A stretch of 64,000 nucleotides of DNA from Alkalinema sp. FACHB-956 (GCF_014697025.1 NZ_JACJRC010000001.1:1-64000), one strand, 5' to 3'; shown: positions 9,173 through 17,167, numbered from the stretch's first letter. A program made the numbers and translations. The notes: generated by a model from the sequence alone, not told the origin.

Positions 9173-9229
9173 GGTGGCTATGGATGCGATGGTGGGTATC
9201 GTTGCTGGGAATGATTATTATGAGTTCGG

Positions 9230-10408
9230 CTAAGTCCCCCATTTCTCCAACGCTGTTCGTAACGCACTGGGAGAAACTTGTGAAATATCGAAGGGATAGC
9301 CAGGAGTTGCCTGTTGCAACGCTTCAAAAAATGCCTGCACGCCAGCCCCCGCGCCCTGGGGGTGATCCATAATCCCAGTTCCCGCGTTCAGAATCACGTC
9401 TTGACCGTAATCCGCCAGTGCCTTAGGGACAATGCCGGGATGAATACCTGCGGAAGGCACGGGAAAGACATTGCGCGATCGCAGGGCATCTCGAATGGCA
9501 GCTTCCTCCTGGGCGGCAAAGGGCAAGTTGCCATAGTGGGCGGGATAGAGCACGGCATCGGCTCCGGCCTGGGACGCCAACGTTCCCAACACGACGGAAT
9601 AGGCGAGGCCATGATCCGGTGCACCACACATCGCCCCCGCAAAGGCTGGATGCATAAAAATGGGGACATTAACCTCTGGATCGATCGCCAGCGCTTCCAA
9701 GACAGAAAAGCCATAGGTCAGGACGTTGAGCAGCAAGGCATTCGCTCCCGCAGCCACTAGCCGACGGGCGTTATCGAGCAGATTCGCCGCTCTGCCCGTG
9801 ACGTTGACGGCATAGAGCAGTTCTTTGCCCGTGTTGGCTTTGACCGCATCGATTTCCCGGCGACAGGCTTGGAGGCGCTCCAGGGTGGGAGCCACCTCCA
9901 AGTTCCCGAGAATTTCATCGTCCTTAATCACGTCCAATCCCGCGATCGCGACTTCTCGTAAAATTTGAGCATGATCCTCAGCGGTCAGTCCGAGGGCGGG
10001 TTTGAAAATCGCCATGACTAGAGGTCGATCGTGCACTTGAACCCGATCGCGAATACCGGAAATTCCAAAGCGACAATGCTGACCGTAGGTTTCTGGCAAC
10101 CGGACGGCCATTACTTTTGCAGCTCCGGCCATGGAATATTTACCGAAGATCATTGTCAGTAAACTGGCAATATCTCCTTCGGTATTGGCAACAGGAAAGC
10201 GAACGGTGGCGATGCTGGAACCGTCATCGTTCCGTTGTGTGGCCACGACCTCCGCCAGAAACGACTGGAAGGCTTGTTCTCGGTGGGCAAAGCGGGCATC
10301 CCAGGTGCCGACCGTTTGCCCGATCGCGATCACCTTGGCCTGTTTTTCCGGGTCAACGCCTGCGGGAAAACGATAATCGACTTCGATCGACTGTGCTGAA
10401 ATTACCAT
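9230..10408 (-). CDS. mtnW: RuBisCO-like protein, 2,3-diketo-5-methylthiopentyl-1-phosphate enolase
   Basis: 392-aa form IV RuBisCO-like protein (YkrW/MtnW type). It enolises the MtnB product instead of fixing CO2. The active-site block GLDVIKDDE (about residues 155-163) keeps the carbamylatable Lys and metal-binding Asp/Glu of the superfamily, with the YAVNVTGRA and FMHPAFAG blocks following. The length is shorter than true RuBisCO large subunits, as expected. The start region is a 14-nt tandem duplication, so an out-of-frame ATG at 10422 precedes the true ATG at 10408 (see findings). It lies 30 nt downstream of mtnD. Confidence 0.92.
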   Translation of the reverse strand: MVISAQSIEVDYRFPAGVDPEKQAKVIAIGQTVGTWDARFAHREQAFQSFLAEVVATQRNDDGSSIATVRFPVANTEGDIASLLTMIFGKYSMAGAAKVMAVRLPETYGQHCRFGISGIRDRVQVHDRPLVMAIFKPALGLTAEDHAQILREVAIAGLDVIKDDEILGNLEVAPTLERLQACRREIDAVKANTGKELLYAVNVTGRAANLLDNARRLVAAGANALLLNVLTYGFSVLEALAIDPEVNVPIFMHPAFAGAMCGAPDHGLAYSVVLGTLASQAGADAVLYPAHYGNLPFAAQEEAAIRDALRSRNVFPVPSAGIHPGIVPKALADYGQDVILNAGTGIMDHPQGAGAGVQAFFEALQQATPGYPFDISQVSPSALRTALEKWGT

Positions 10409-10438
10409 GCTGAAATTACCATTGCTGTCTAAACCGGC

Positions 10439-10993
10439 CTACACTGCCGTCAACCGAGGTAAACGGATTGGGGTTTCGGTGTATTCGGGAACCCAGCCAG
10501 CGGTTCCTGCAAAGTAGCGCACGGCCTTAATCCGACGGCTGGGGGTGAGATAGAACCAGTGTTCGGTTCCGGCGGGGACGTTGATGTATTCTTCTGCTTG
10601 TACGGTCAGTTCCACCTGGGAGCGATCGGGCAGCACAAAGCCAAAGACCCCTTCGCCATCAACGATGTAGCGCACTTCGTCGTCGGCATGGGTGTGGACT
10701 TTTTCAAATTTTGCCAGTAGGGTTTCTAGGTTCGGCACATCGGGATGCAGCACGATCAAATCCCGCGAGGTGTAGCCTTGATTCTCTTTCAGCGTATTAA
10801 AGTAGTGATCGAGCCCTTGCAGAACCTGGTCCTTTTGCTCATCGTTTAAACTAGCGCAGGCTAGGAGTTCCTGCACTTGGGGATCGGTGCCCGTGGTCCA
10901 GTGGTTGAGTTGGATGTTGAGGGGGGCGAGGATTTGCCCGATCGCTGCTAAATCCGTCAGTTCTGTGCCGTTTTCCAACCGCAAAGTTGCCAT
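10439..10993 (-). CDS. mtnD: Acireductone dioxygenase
   Basis: 184-aa cupin enzyme that cleaves the acireductone with O2 to formate and the keto-acid precursor of methionine (Fe form). The metal ligands are visible: His100, His102 and Glu106 in HTHADDE, and His145 in TEHWFY. It is the first gene of the minus-strand operon mtnD-mtnW-mtnX-mtnB. The promoter must lie in 10994-11124, a region packed with short tandem duplications and shared with the divergent MNT gene. Confidence 0.93.
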   Translation of the reverse strand: MATLRLENGTELTDLAAIGQILAPLNIQLNHWTTGTDPQVQELLACASLNDEQKDQVLQGLDHYFNTLKENQGYTSRDLIVLHPDVPNLETLLAKFEKVHTHADDEVRYIVDGEGVFGFVLPDRSQVELTVQAEEYINVPAGTEHWFYLTPSRRIKAVRYFAGTAGWVPEYTETPIRLPRLTAV

Positions 10994-11034
10994 AAATCAT
11001 GCTCCCAAATTGACCCGAAGTTCATTATAAGACA

Positions 11035-11149
11035 CGGGTTTCCGGGTAGAGGGGTTTCCGGGTAGACTGAGGTGGAGTTCGGTGGTGGAATTCGGTGGTG
11101 GAGTTCGGTTGACGCCCGACAGTAATGCAACATCCAGTAATGCAACATC
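11035..11149. repeat. Cluster of three short tandem duplications in a divergent promoter region
   Basis: Three different units follow one another: a 16-nt unit (gggtttccgggtagag-type) twice at about 11035-11066; a 13-nt unit (gtggagttcggtg) about three times at about 11072-11110; and a 15-nt unit (cagtaatgcaacatc) twice at 11120-11149. The last duplicates the start codon of the MNT gene. The cluster lies between divergent mtnD and the MNT gene. Confidence 0.85.
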
Positions 11150-11463
11150 CTAAGTTACCTGAAATTCTTGCCCGTCTCCGACAGTACCTAGAGACGCTCT
11201 ACGGCGATCGCCTTGCTCAGGTGATTCTCTATGGTTCACAAGCGCGATCGGAGGCCACTCCAGAATCCGATATTGATATCCTGGTGGCTTTGAAAGGAAC
11301 GGTCGATTTTGCTTTGGAAGTGCAACGGACGAATGATTTTATTGCGGATCTCTGCCTGGAAAGCGAAACGCTTGTTTCTGTTACCCTCGCATCCCTAGAG
11401 CAAGTCGAATCCGCCCAAGCCCCATTCTTTCGGAACTTACGGCGGGAAGGCATTCCAGTATGA
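11125..11463 (+). CDS. MNT-domain nucleotidyltransferase (MntA-like antitoxin)
   Basis: 112-aa minimal nucleotidyltransferase. The Pol-beta signature G-S-x(10)-D-x-D is intact (GSQARSEATPESDIDILV, about residues 37-54). Such proteins usually form toxin-antitoxin pairs with a downstream HEPN ribonuclease, which they inactivate by AMPylation. Here the HEPN partner is only a 23-codon stub beginning in an ATGA overlap, so this looks like an orphan antitoxin. The N-terminus reads MQHPVMQHPK because a 15-nt tandem duplication copied the start; ATG 11140 is an equally good start. Confidence 0.82.
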   Translation: MQHPVMQHPKLPEILARLRQYLETLYGDRLAQVILYGSQARSEATPESDIDILVALKGTVDFALEVQRTNDFIADLCLESETLVSVTLASLEQVESAQAPFFRNLRREGIPV

Positions 11464-11531
11464 CCAAAGAACAGCAAGCGCTATCGCGGCTAACTTTGCC
11501 TAGGTGCGCCCAGACACCCCGATCGATTTAA
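11460..11531 (+). pseudogene. Remnant of a HEPN-domain toxin partner
   Basis: An ATG overlapping the MNT stop codon (ATGA, 4 nt) opens a 23-residue frame beginning MTKEQQALSRL and ending at TAA 11529. The first ten residues look like the start of HEPN partners of MntA (typically M-x-x-E-Q-Q-A-L), and the overlap position is exactly where such a gene begins. The rest of the about 130-aa toxin is missing. This is inference from position and a short match. Confidence 0.4.
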
Positions 11532-11560
11532 ATTGCAGAAAGCTGCCCAACCCAAGCCAA

Positions 11561-12412
11561 CTAATAGGACGTAATCAGGAGTTCGGTGATTTTGCCGCGC
11601 TTGCTGCCGTTGGAATTGATATGACGGGATGCGTAAATCGTGTGAATGTTGTAGCCTGCATAAAGCTCACGAATGAACTCACAGTCCGAATTCGATAGCA
11701 TCACCTTCACCCCCCGATCGCACAACTTGGCAAAAACATCCCGCAGCCGAGTTTGCTCCGCTTCCAAAAACGAATAACGATTGTAGGAAGTAAATTTGCT
11801 GGTGGAACTGATGGGATGGTAGGGCGGGTCAAAGTAGACAAAATCCTTAGACGACTTGGCATACTTCAACACCTCTTCAAACCCCACGGGTTCAATGCGT
11901 GTCGCCTTCAAGGATTCCGAACAAGCCCGCAGCAGATCGGGATCGTAAATGCTGGGATTCTTGTATTTCCCCATCGGCACATTGAAATGGCCCTTGGAAT
12001 TTTCCCGGTACAACCCATTAAAACAGGTCTTGTTGAGATACAAAATCCGAGCCGCCCGCTCCAGGTTGTTGCCCGTCCAAAACCATTCGTCATTGACCAT
12101 CACCTGCGATCGCACATGATAGTAATGATCTTCGCAGTGGCGATCGTGGTGTTCGCGCAGGAGATCGATCACGTCATGCACCTCGTCGCGGATGCAACGG
12201 TAGACGTTAATCACCTCAAGGTTAATGTCCGCCAGGAAGCTCTTTTTGGGACGCAAATGGAAAAAGACGGCACCTCCCCCCAAAAACGGCTCGTAGTACG
12301 TCCGGTAGTCTTTGGGGAAGAACGATTCATACTGCGGGAGCAGTTGACTTTTCCCACCAGCCCATTTGAGGAAGGGGCGGGGAACGGCAGTGGGTCGAAC
12401 TTGGGTCAGCAT
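11561..12412 (-). CDS. DNA adenine N6-methyltransferase, Dam/D12 class
   Basis: 283-aa methylase that transfers a methyl group from SAM to adenine N6. Motif I is PFLKWAGGKSQLLPQY (about residues 13-28), the catalytic motif IV is DPPY in FVYFDPPYHP (about residue 195), and YYEPFLGGGAVFFHL is the SAM-pocket segment. This is the D12/Dam class, which generally recognises GATC. GATC is extremely frequent in this genome because of HIP1-like sequences, so a housekeeping Dam-like role is plausible. No restriction partner is adjacent. It is divergent from the DUF751-rbfA unit. Confidence 0.9.
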   Translation of the reverse strand: MLTQVRPTAVPRPFLKWAGGKSQLLPQYESFFPKDYRTYYEPFLGGGAVFFHLRPKKSFLADINLEVINVYRCIRDEVHDVIDLLREHHDRHCEDHYYHVRSQVMVNDEWFWTGNNLERAARILYLNKTCFNGLYRENSKGHFNVPMGKYKNPSIYDPDLLRACSESLKATRIEPVGFEEVLKYAKSSKDFVYFDPPYHPISSTSKFTSYNRYSFLEAEQTRLRDVFAKLCDRGVKVMLSNSDCEFIRELYAGYNIHTIYASRHINSNGSKRGKITELLITSY

Positions 12413-12459
12413 TCGTCTATCATAAAAGGAATTTGCAGGATTGGAACGAATTTATTACC

Positions 12460-12663
12460 ATGCAAGACCTTTGGACAACAATCTCTAAATATCCCCGTTT
12501 TTTAATTGGCGTGATCCTGGGTGTGTTTTTGAACCTACTCGCGCCGCTTGGCCCTCTGTTTAAGCGTCCCGTCACCGCGATCGCCTTGATCGGTGTCATG
12601 TTAGGAATTGTGGGCTTTTTTATATTTACCTTGCAAGGGATGCTGGGTCTGAATCCGGTCTAA
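12460..12663 (+). CDS. DUF751 (Ycf33-like) small membrane protein
   Basis: 67 aa from the ATG at 12460 (an in-frame upstream start at 12433 is less likely). Two hydrophobic segments, about residues 11-29 and 37-58, separated by a short basic loop (LFKRP). This matches the cyanobacterial/plastid DUF751/Ycf33 family of unknown function, probably thylakoid or plasma membrane. The same neighbour order, DUF751 then rbfA, is common in cyanobacteria. Confidence 0.8.
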   Translation: MQDLWTTISKYPRFLIGVILGVFLNLLAPLGPLFKRPVTAIALIGVMLGIVGFFIFTLQGMLGLNPV

Positions 12664-12702
12664 GCTAGAATCTAGCCAGGGGAAACGCCCAGGAGGGAAA
12701 CT

Positions 12703-13140
12703 ATGGCAACCGATCGACGAGTCGCTCGCGTCGCAGAACAGATCAAGCGCGAGGTCAGCCAACTGTTAATGAGCGGAATCAAGGACGATCGCGTCGGCAC
12801 GGGCATGGTCAGTGTGACGGATGTGAATGTTTCCGGCGATTTGCAGCACGCCAAAATCTTTGTCAGCATCTACGGCACCGATGAAGCTCGGGCGGAGACG
12901 ATGAAGGGCTTGCAGTCGGCGACGGGCTATGTGCGCAGTGTGCTGGGGCAGCGGGTTAGGCTACGGCGGACTCCAGAGGTCATCTTTGTGGAAGACCGAT
13001 CGCTGGAGCGGGGCACGCAAATTCTGGGGCTGATCAATCGGCTGACGGAAGAGCGGAAAACCTCTGGGGTGGAAGAATGGCTCGATCGACCGGAGGAAGA
13101 CGGGGCGGAGGATGAAGCCACGCCAGCTCTGGAATCTTAA
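12703..13140 (+). CDS. rbfA: 30S ribosome-binding factor A
   Basis: 145-aa KH-like ribosome maturation factor that binds immature 30S subunits and helps 16S rRNA 5' end processing and cold adaptation. Family blocks: [17 protein letters not shown] at the N-terminus, [21 protein letters not shown], and [20 protein letters not shown] with the conserved R-x-x-P-E region. An acidic tail of about 25 residues follows. A strong ribosome site (aggaggg) lies 6 nt before the ATG. The TAA stop is also the first bases of the MITE-like repeat at 13138. Confidence 0.95.
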   Translation: MATDRRVARVAEQIKREVSQLLMSGIKDDRVGTGMVSVTDVNVSGDLQHAKIFVSIYGTDEARAETMKGLQSATGYVRSVLGQRVRLRRTPEVIFVEDRSLERGTQILGLINRLTEERKTSGVEEWLDRPEEDGAEDEATPALES

Positions 13141-13288
13141 TACCAATACCAACTTGTGATTGCAATGCGTCACGATCCCCCTAAATCCCCCTTATTAAGG
13201 GGGACTTTGAAATAGTTTGACTGAATTCCCTTAGTAAGGGGGGCTAGGGGGGATCGAATCGGTCGCGGTAATCAATCAATTTGGTATA
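13138..13288. repeat. MITE-like inverted repeat element, copy 1
   Basis: About 151 bp, non-coding, with terminal inverted repeats close to TAATACCAA...TTGGTATA and internal stems built from ccccctaaatcccccttA/taaggggg-type blocks. It is homologous, in inverse orientation, to the element at 20722-20874, sharing for example the central GACTTTGAAA, TTTGACTGAATTC and CTTGTGATTGC blocks. Its left end coincides with the rbfA stop codon. It has no transposase and could be mobilised only in trans. It may also serve as a transcript 3' end. Confidence 0.8.
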
Positions 13289-13329
13289 GCTATGCACCGT
13301 AAACGCTGACGACGGATCGGGAGAGGAGT

Positions 13330-15096
13330 ATGCAGCTTCCAGATTTGAATCAACTCTCCCTCGCCCAGCAAGTGGCGCAGATGGTGGTGGTGCGCACGAC
13401 AGGATTTTTATTTGACCACCAGTTACAGTACCCCCAGTGGGAGGCCGATCGGGTGACGCTTCACCGTCTGGTCGCTGAGGTTGGGGTTGGGGGAATCATT
13501 TTTTTGGGTGGCAGTGCGGCGGAACTGGCCCTCAAAATTCAGGAATTGCAGCATTGGGCACCGATTCCGTTGCTGACCTGTGCCGATGTGGAAGAGGGCG
13601 TGGGGCAGCGGTTTACTGGGGCGACGTGGTTTCCGCCTCCCATGGCACTGGCGGGGGTGGCGCAACGGGATCGCCAGCAAGCCGAGCACCTGGCGGAAGC
13701 CATGGGCAGATCGACGGCGCGGGAAGCCTGGGCGATCGGGTTGAATTGGATTCTCACGCCGACGGTGGATGTCAATAATAACCCGGCCAATCCGGTGATT
13801 AATGTCCGCGCCTTTGGGGAAGATGCGGCGATCGTGAGTCGCTTAACCGAGGCGTTTATTCGGGGAACCCAGGACTATCCGGTGCTGAACTGTGCCAAGC
13901 ATTTTCCGGGTCATGGTGATACGGCGATCGATTCCCATTGGGATGTCCCGCTGATTCCCCACGGTTGGGAACGGTTGGAGCAGGTGGAGTTTCCGCCCTT
14001 TAGGACGGCGATCGCGGCGGGGGTGGATGCGATCATGAGTGCCCATCTGCGGGTTCCGGCCTTGGATGCTGACCAGGTGACGACGTTTTCCCGATCGGTG
14101 ATGACGGCGCTATTACGCGAGCAGTGGGGCTTTGCGGGGTTGGTGGTGACGGATGCGCTGGTCATGGGCGCGATCGCCGATCGCTACGGCAATGACGAGG
14201 CGGCGGTGTTGGCGGTGGAGGCAGGTTGTGATCTGTTGATGATGCCCGTTGACGCGGAGGGGGCGATCGCGGCGGTGTGTCAGGCGGTGGCAGCAGGACG
14301 CATTCCCGCTGAGCAGATCCGGGCATCTTTGGGTCGAATTTGGCAGGCGAAGGAACGGGTGTGTCTATCCTCACAGGATCGATCAGAGGAAGCATCAACA
14401 AATCGATCAGGGCATCGATCAGAGGATCGATCAATGGCGCGATCAACCGATCGATTCATTGGAGAGACAACAGATCGATCAGAGGCCCGATCAATCGATC
14501 GCACCCTCGATTTCCAAGCGCGACTACTCACAGAATTGGCCCAGCCGGAAACGATGGCGACGGTGCAGCAAATTTTGCAGGCTTCGATGCAAGTGCAGGT
14601 TCCCAATTCCTCGCGCCTTGTGCCAACGGCAGGCCAATCGCCGCAGGATTCCCCGCTGCGCAATTTAATCCTGGTGGATGAAAGTCTGGGTTCTCCGTTT
14701 TTGGGGCGAACGGCTCCCGCGATCGTGCTACCCCAGGCCAAGGGCTACCATTCGGTCATCGTCGATCGCAATACTCCCGACGTAGCGGCGTGGGCTGTGC
14801 AACCTACGCTACTGCAAGTGTTCCTGCGGGGGAACCCGTTGCGCAGTCAGGCGGCGGCGTTGGAGCAGGTGAAGGCGATCGTGCAGGCATTGGCGATCGA
14901 ATCAGCGCAGTTACAGGCGATCGTGGTCTATGGTAGTCCCTACGTGGCGCAGGCATTGTTTGCTTTAGTCCCGCCGGAGGTCGCCACCGTCTTTACCTAC
15001 GGTCAACTCCCCTTGGCGCAAACCCTGGCGCTGGACACGCTCTTTGCAACGATCGATCGATCGTTGGACGCCTCTGATAAAGAAGGAATGTTTTGA
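13330..15096 (+). CDS. nagZ: Glycoside hydrolase family 3, beta-N-acetylhexosaminidase type
   Basis: 588 aa. The N-terminal GH3 barrel (about residues 1-345) has the NagZ-type His/Asp general-acid loop CAKHFPGHGDTAIDSH near residue 186, and the nucleophile Asp in VVTDALVMGAI near residue 273. It likely removes GlcNAc from muropeptides in peptidoglycan recycling, fitting with murQ elsewhere in the window. A C-terminal alpha/beta domain (about 395-588) makes it longer than E. coli NagZ. The two are joined by a low-complexity Arg/Asp/Ser linker encoded by repeated GATCGATCA (14377-14505). A purine-rich site (gagaggag) precedes the ATG. Confidence 0.85.
   Translation: MQLPDLNQLSLAQQVAQMVVVRTTGFLFDHQLQYPQWEADRVTLHRLVAEVGVGGIIFLGGSAAELALKIQELQHWAPIPLLTCADVEEGVGQRFTGATWFPPPMALAGVAQRDRQQAEHLAEAMGRSTAREAWAIGLNWILTPTVDVNNNPANPVINVRAFGEDAAIVSRLTEAFIRGTQDYPVLNCAKHFPGHGDTAIDSHWDVPLIPHGWERLEQVEFPPFRTAIAAGVDAIMSAHLRVPALDADQVTTFSRSVMTALLREQWGFAGLVVTDALVMGAIADRYGNDEAAVLAVEAGCDLLMMPVDAEGAIAAVCQAVAAGRIPAEQIRASLGRIWQAKERVCLSSQDRSEEASTNRSGHRSEDRSMARSTDRFIGETTDRSEARSIDRTLDFQARLLTELAQPETMATVQQILQASMQVQVPNSSRLVPTAGQSPQDSPLRNLILVDESLGSPFLGRTAPAIVLPQAKGYHSVIVDRNTPDVAAWAVQPTLLQVFLRGNPLRSQAAALEQVKAIVQALAIESAQLQAIVVYGSPYVAQALFALVPPEVATVFTYGQLPLAQTLALDTLFATIDRSLDASDKEGMF
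14377..14505 (+). repeat. GATCGATC-rich repeat expanding the nagZ interdomain linker
   Basis: Within 129 nt the motif (g)atcgatca or a close variant occurs about eight times, often as gatcgatcagagg. In frame it encodes a run rich in DRS, RS and TDRS units between the two domains of the GH3 enzyme. The frame is kept, so the gene remains intact. This looks like in-frame growth of a HIP-like or STRR-like short repeat. Confidence 0.85.
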
Positions 15097-15150
15097 GGAT
15101 AACTTGCACTATTTAGGTCAATATTTAGGTCAATAGGATGGGGCAGAACA

Positions 15151-16464
15151 ATGATGCTATCAGGTCAAGAATTTGCAAAATTAGGTGAGCGGGACGAGGT
15201 TAGTCCATTTTCTGAAATAGGGGTCAAAAATTTCAAATCCTTCAAAGAAGAAAGACGAATTAAACTGGGAAATCTGACTATCTTAGCGGGTGCCAACAGT
15301 TCAGGGAAGTCGAGCTTTATGCAGCCGCTGTTACTCATGAAGCAGACGATCGAGGCTAGCTATGATCCCGGTGCCCTTTTACTCTCTGGCCCCAATATTC
15401 AATTCACATCCGGCGAACAGTTAATTTCTAAGATCAGTCCACAAGAAAACTACTTTACAGTTTATTTAGCAACTTCAGGAATAGGTTTGAAGAGTTCTTT
15501 TTCTTGGACTCCTGGAATGGGATTTGATATTGCTGAACAAATCTCAGAATTTTTGAAGGTAAATAGATGGATTTCCTTACGACCTAGTATGAATAGTCAT
15601 GAAATTCAGCAAGCTCTAAACCTTGCATTGGTTGATAATCATCCAATTGATGAATATCAAGTTTTGCGAGAATATTGTTTTCTACAATTTAAACTAGGAG
15701 TTCACAAGGGAATATACCGTCTAACAAATCGTTCTTTTATTAGACTCCTCAGCCAAATTATTCACGTTCCCGCCCTTCGGGGAAATCCTACTAGAAGTTA
15801 TCAAACTGCGGCAGTTCGTGGTACCACGTTCGTAGGCCAATTTGAGAGCTATGTCGCCAATATTGTCGATCGCTTTCAGCAGGAAAACTCAGAATCCTTT
15901 GCTCAGCTTGTCCGGGCTTTCCAAACCTTGGGCTTGACGGATTTGATTCAGACCCAGCGGCTCAATGATACCCAAATTGAATTGCGCGTGGGACGGGTTT
16001 TGGGACAACCCGATCACCAAGATACGGTCAATATCGCTGATGTTGGATTTGGTGTTTCCCAAGTTCTTCCAGTCATTGTTGCTTTATTGGTTGCACAGCC
16101 TGGGCAGTTAGTTTACATTGAACAACCTGAAATTCATCTCCATCCCCGTGCTCAGGTCGCCCTTGCTGAAATTTTCGCTGATGCTGCTCATCGTGGAGTG
16201 AGGGTTGTTGTAGAAACTCACAGCGAGTTGTTTCTCTTAGGAATTCAAACGTTAGTCGCCGAAGAACAGCTTGACCCGAATCTTGTCAAGCTACATTGGT
16301 TTACGCGCCAGCCCGATGGGTCTTCTCAGGTGACGAGTGCAGACTTAGATACAACAGGTGCCTTTGGGGATTGGCCAGAGGATTTTGGATCAACGGCACT
16401 GGCGTTGGAAAACCGCTACCTCAATGCAGCAGAAAAACAGCTCTGGCAGACATCCCATGGTTGA
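15151..16464 (+). CDS. AAA-family ATPase, RecF/OLD-like (DUF3696 type)
   Basis: 437-aa ABC/SMC-type ATPase without long coiled coils. N-terminal IGVKNFKSFKEERRIKLG is the usual start of RecF/OLD-like ATPases; Walker A is GANSSGKSS (residues 47-55). Walker B with switch lies in LVYIEQPEIHLHP (about 318-330), and VVVETHSELF (about 352) is the H-loop region. No TOPRIM or HNH domain is fused. Its stop overlaps the start of the PIN-like gene by 8 nt, so the two are translationally coupled. Such ATPases often power or sense for a paired nuclease in phage defence; that role here is inferred from context. Confidence 0.85.
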   Translation: MMLSGQEFAKLGERDEVSPFSEIGVKNFKSFKEERRIKLGNLTILAGANSSGKSSFMQPLLLMKQTIEASYDPGALLLSGPNIQFTSGEQLISKISPQENYFTVYLATSGIGLKSSFSWTPGMGFDIAEQISEFLKVNRWISLRPSMNSHEIQQALNLALVDNHPIDEYQVLREYCFLQFKLGVHKGIYRLTNRSFIRLLSQIIHVPALRGNPTRSYQTAAVRGTTFVGQFESYVANIVDRFQQENSESFAQLVRAFQTLGLTDLIQTQRLNDTQIELRVGRVLGQPDHQDTVNIADVGFGVSQVLPVIVALLVAQPGQLVYIEQPEIHLHPRAQVALAEIFADAAHRGVRVVVETHSELFLLGIQTLVAEEQLDPNLVKLHWFTRQPDGSSQVTSADLDTTGAFGDWPEDFGSTALALENRYLNAAEKQLWQTSHG

Positions 16465-16990
16465 TGAGTCGAAACGTTTAGTGGTTGATGCTTCGATCGC
16501 TCGTTCCTGCGGGGATGCAACGGCCACCTATCCTACGTCTGTTCGGTGCCGAGACTTTTTGTTGGTTCTGCGAGATTGTAAACACAAAGTTGTCATGACC
16601 CAAGAGATTAGAGCAGAGTGGGACAAACATCAGTCGCGCTTTGCTCGCCAGTGGTTACGTGGAATGATTTCACGGAAACAATTCATTGCACTCCCCGCAG
16701 TCTCGATCGATCAAACTCTGTGGGAAGCAATCGAAGCTATGGCAGACACTGACCCGCAACGGGCTGCAATGGTCAAGGATATCTTGCTGTTAGAAGCAGC
16801 GTTGGCAACCGATCGAAGTATCGTTTCGTTAGATGAAAAAACAGCACGGCGATTCTTCACCCAGGCAGCCCAAAAAATTGCCAAGCTGCGTGAAATTGTT
16901 TGGGTCAATCCCGATCGATTAGAAGAAGAGCCGATCGAGTGGCTCAAAGCAGGTGCTCCCGCAGACGCTGAACGGATGCTTGGGTTTTAA
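16457..16990 (+). CDS. PIN-like domain protein partnered with the AAA ATPase
   Basis: 177 aa from the ATG at 16457, chosen because the sequence becomes family-like only from MVDESKRLVVDAS; longer in-frame starts lie inside the ATPase gene. Acidic residues are placed as in PIN nucleases: Asp11 in VVDAS after the first strand, Glu54 in EIRAEWD, Asp108 in VKDILLLEAAL, and Asp126 in SLDEKTARRFF. The C-terminal 50 residues are helical and charged. Probable metal-dependent RNase or DNase; I do not recognise an exact family. It overlaps the ATPase gene by 8 nt. Confidence 0.7.
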   Translation: MVDESKRLVVDASIARSCGDATATYPTSVRCRDFLLVLRDCKHKVVMTQEIRAEWDKHQSRFARQWLRGMISRKQFIALPAVSIDQTLWEAIEAMADTDPQRAAMVKDILLLEAALATDRSIVSLDEKTARRFFTQAAQKIAKLREIVWVNPDRLEEEPIEWLKAGAPADAERMLGF

Positions 16991-17134
16991 GTCCTCTGGA
17001 TTTTGATTGGACAGCCAGTTTAAGGGTGAAGTAGATGGTTTTGCCGCGATCGCGGTGGGAAACATGACGATTTTTCGTCTGAAACGATGAAAATATTGCT
17101 AAACATCACAGAATCGTAATGATTTGAAATACAG

Positions 17135-17163
17135 TTGACAGCGCCCCACTTTACCCCTAGGCT
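17135..17163 (+). promoter_or_regulatory. Promoter of leader A (TTGACA-N17-TAGGCT)
   Basis: TTGACA at 17135-17140 and TAGGCT at 17158-17163, 17 nt apart. The same two hexamers with the same 17-nt spacing stand before the second copy of this unit (46196-46224), and the bases from the end of the spacer to 8 nt past the -10 are nearly identical. Conservation in both copies is what supports the call. Confidence 0.75.
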
Positions 17164-17167
17164 GGTT

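Noticed and set aside
11753-12505. 250-codon plus-strand frame opposite the Dam-type methylase
   Set aside because: The methylase motifs on the minus strand are complete; the plus-strand frame lacks any and runs through the divergent promoter.
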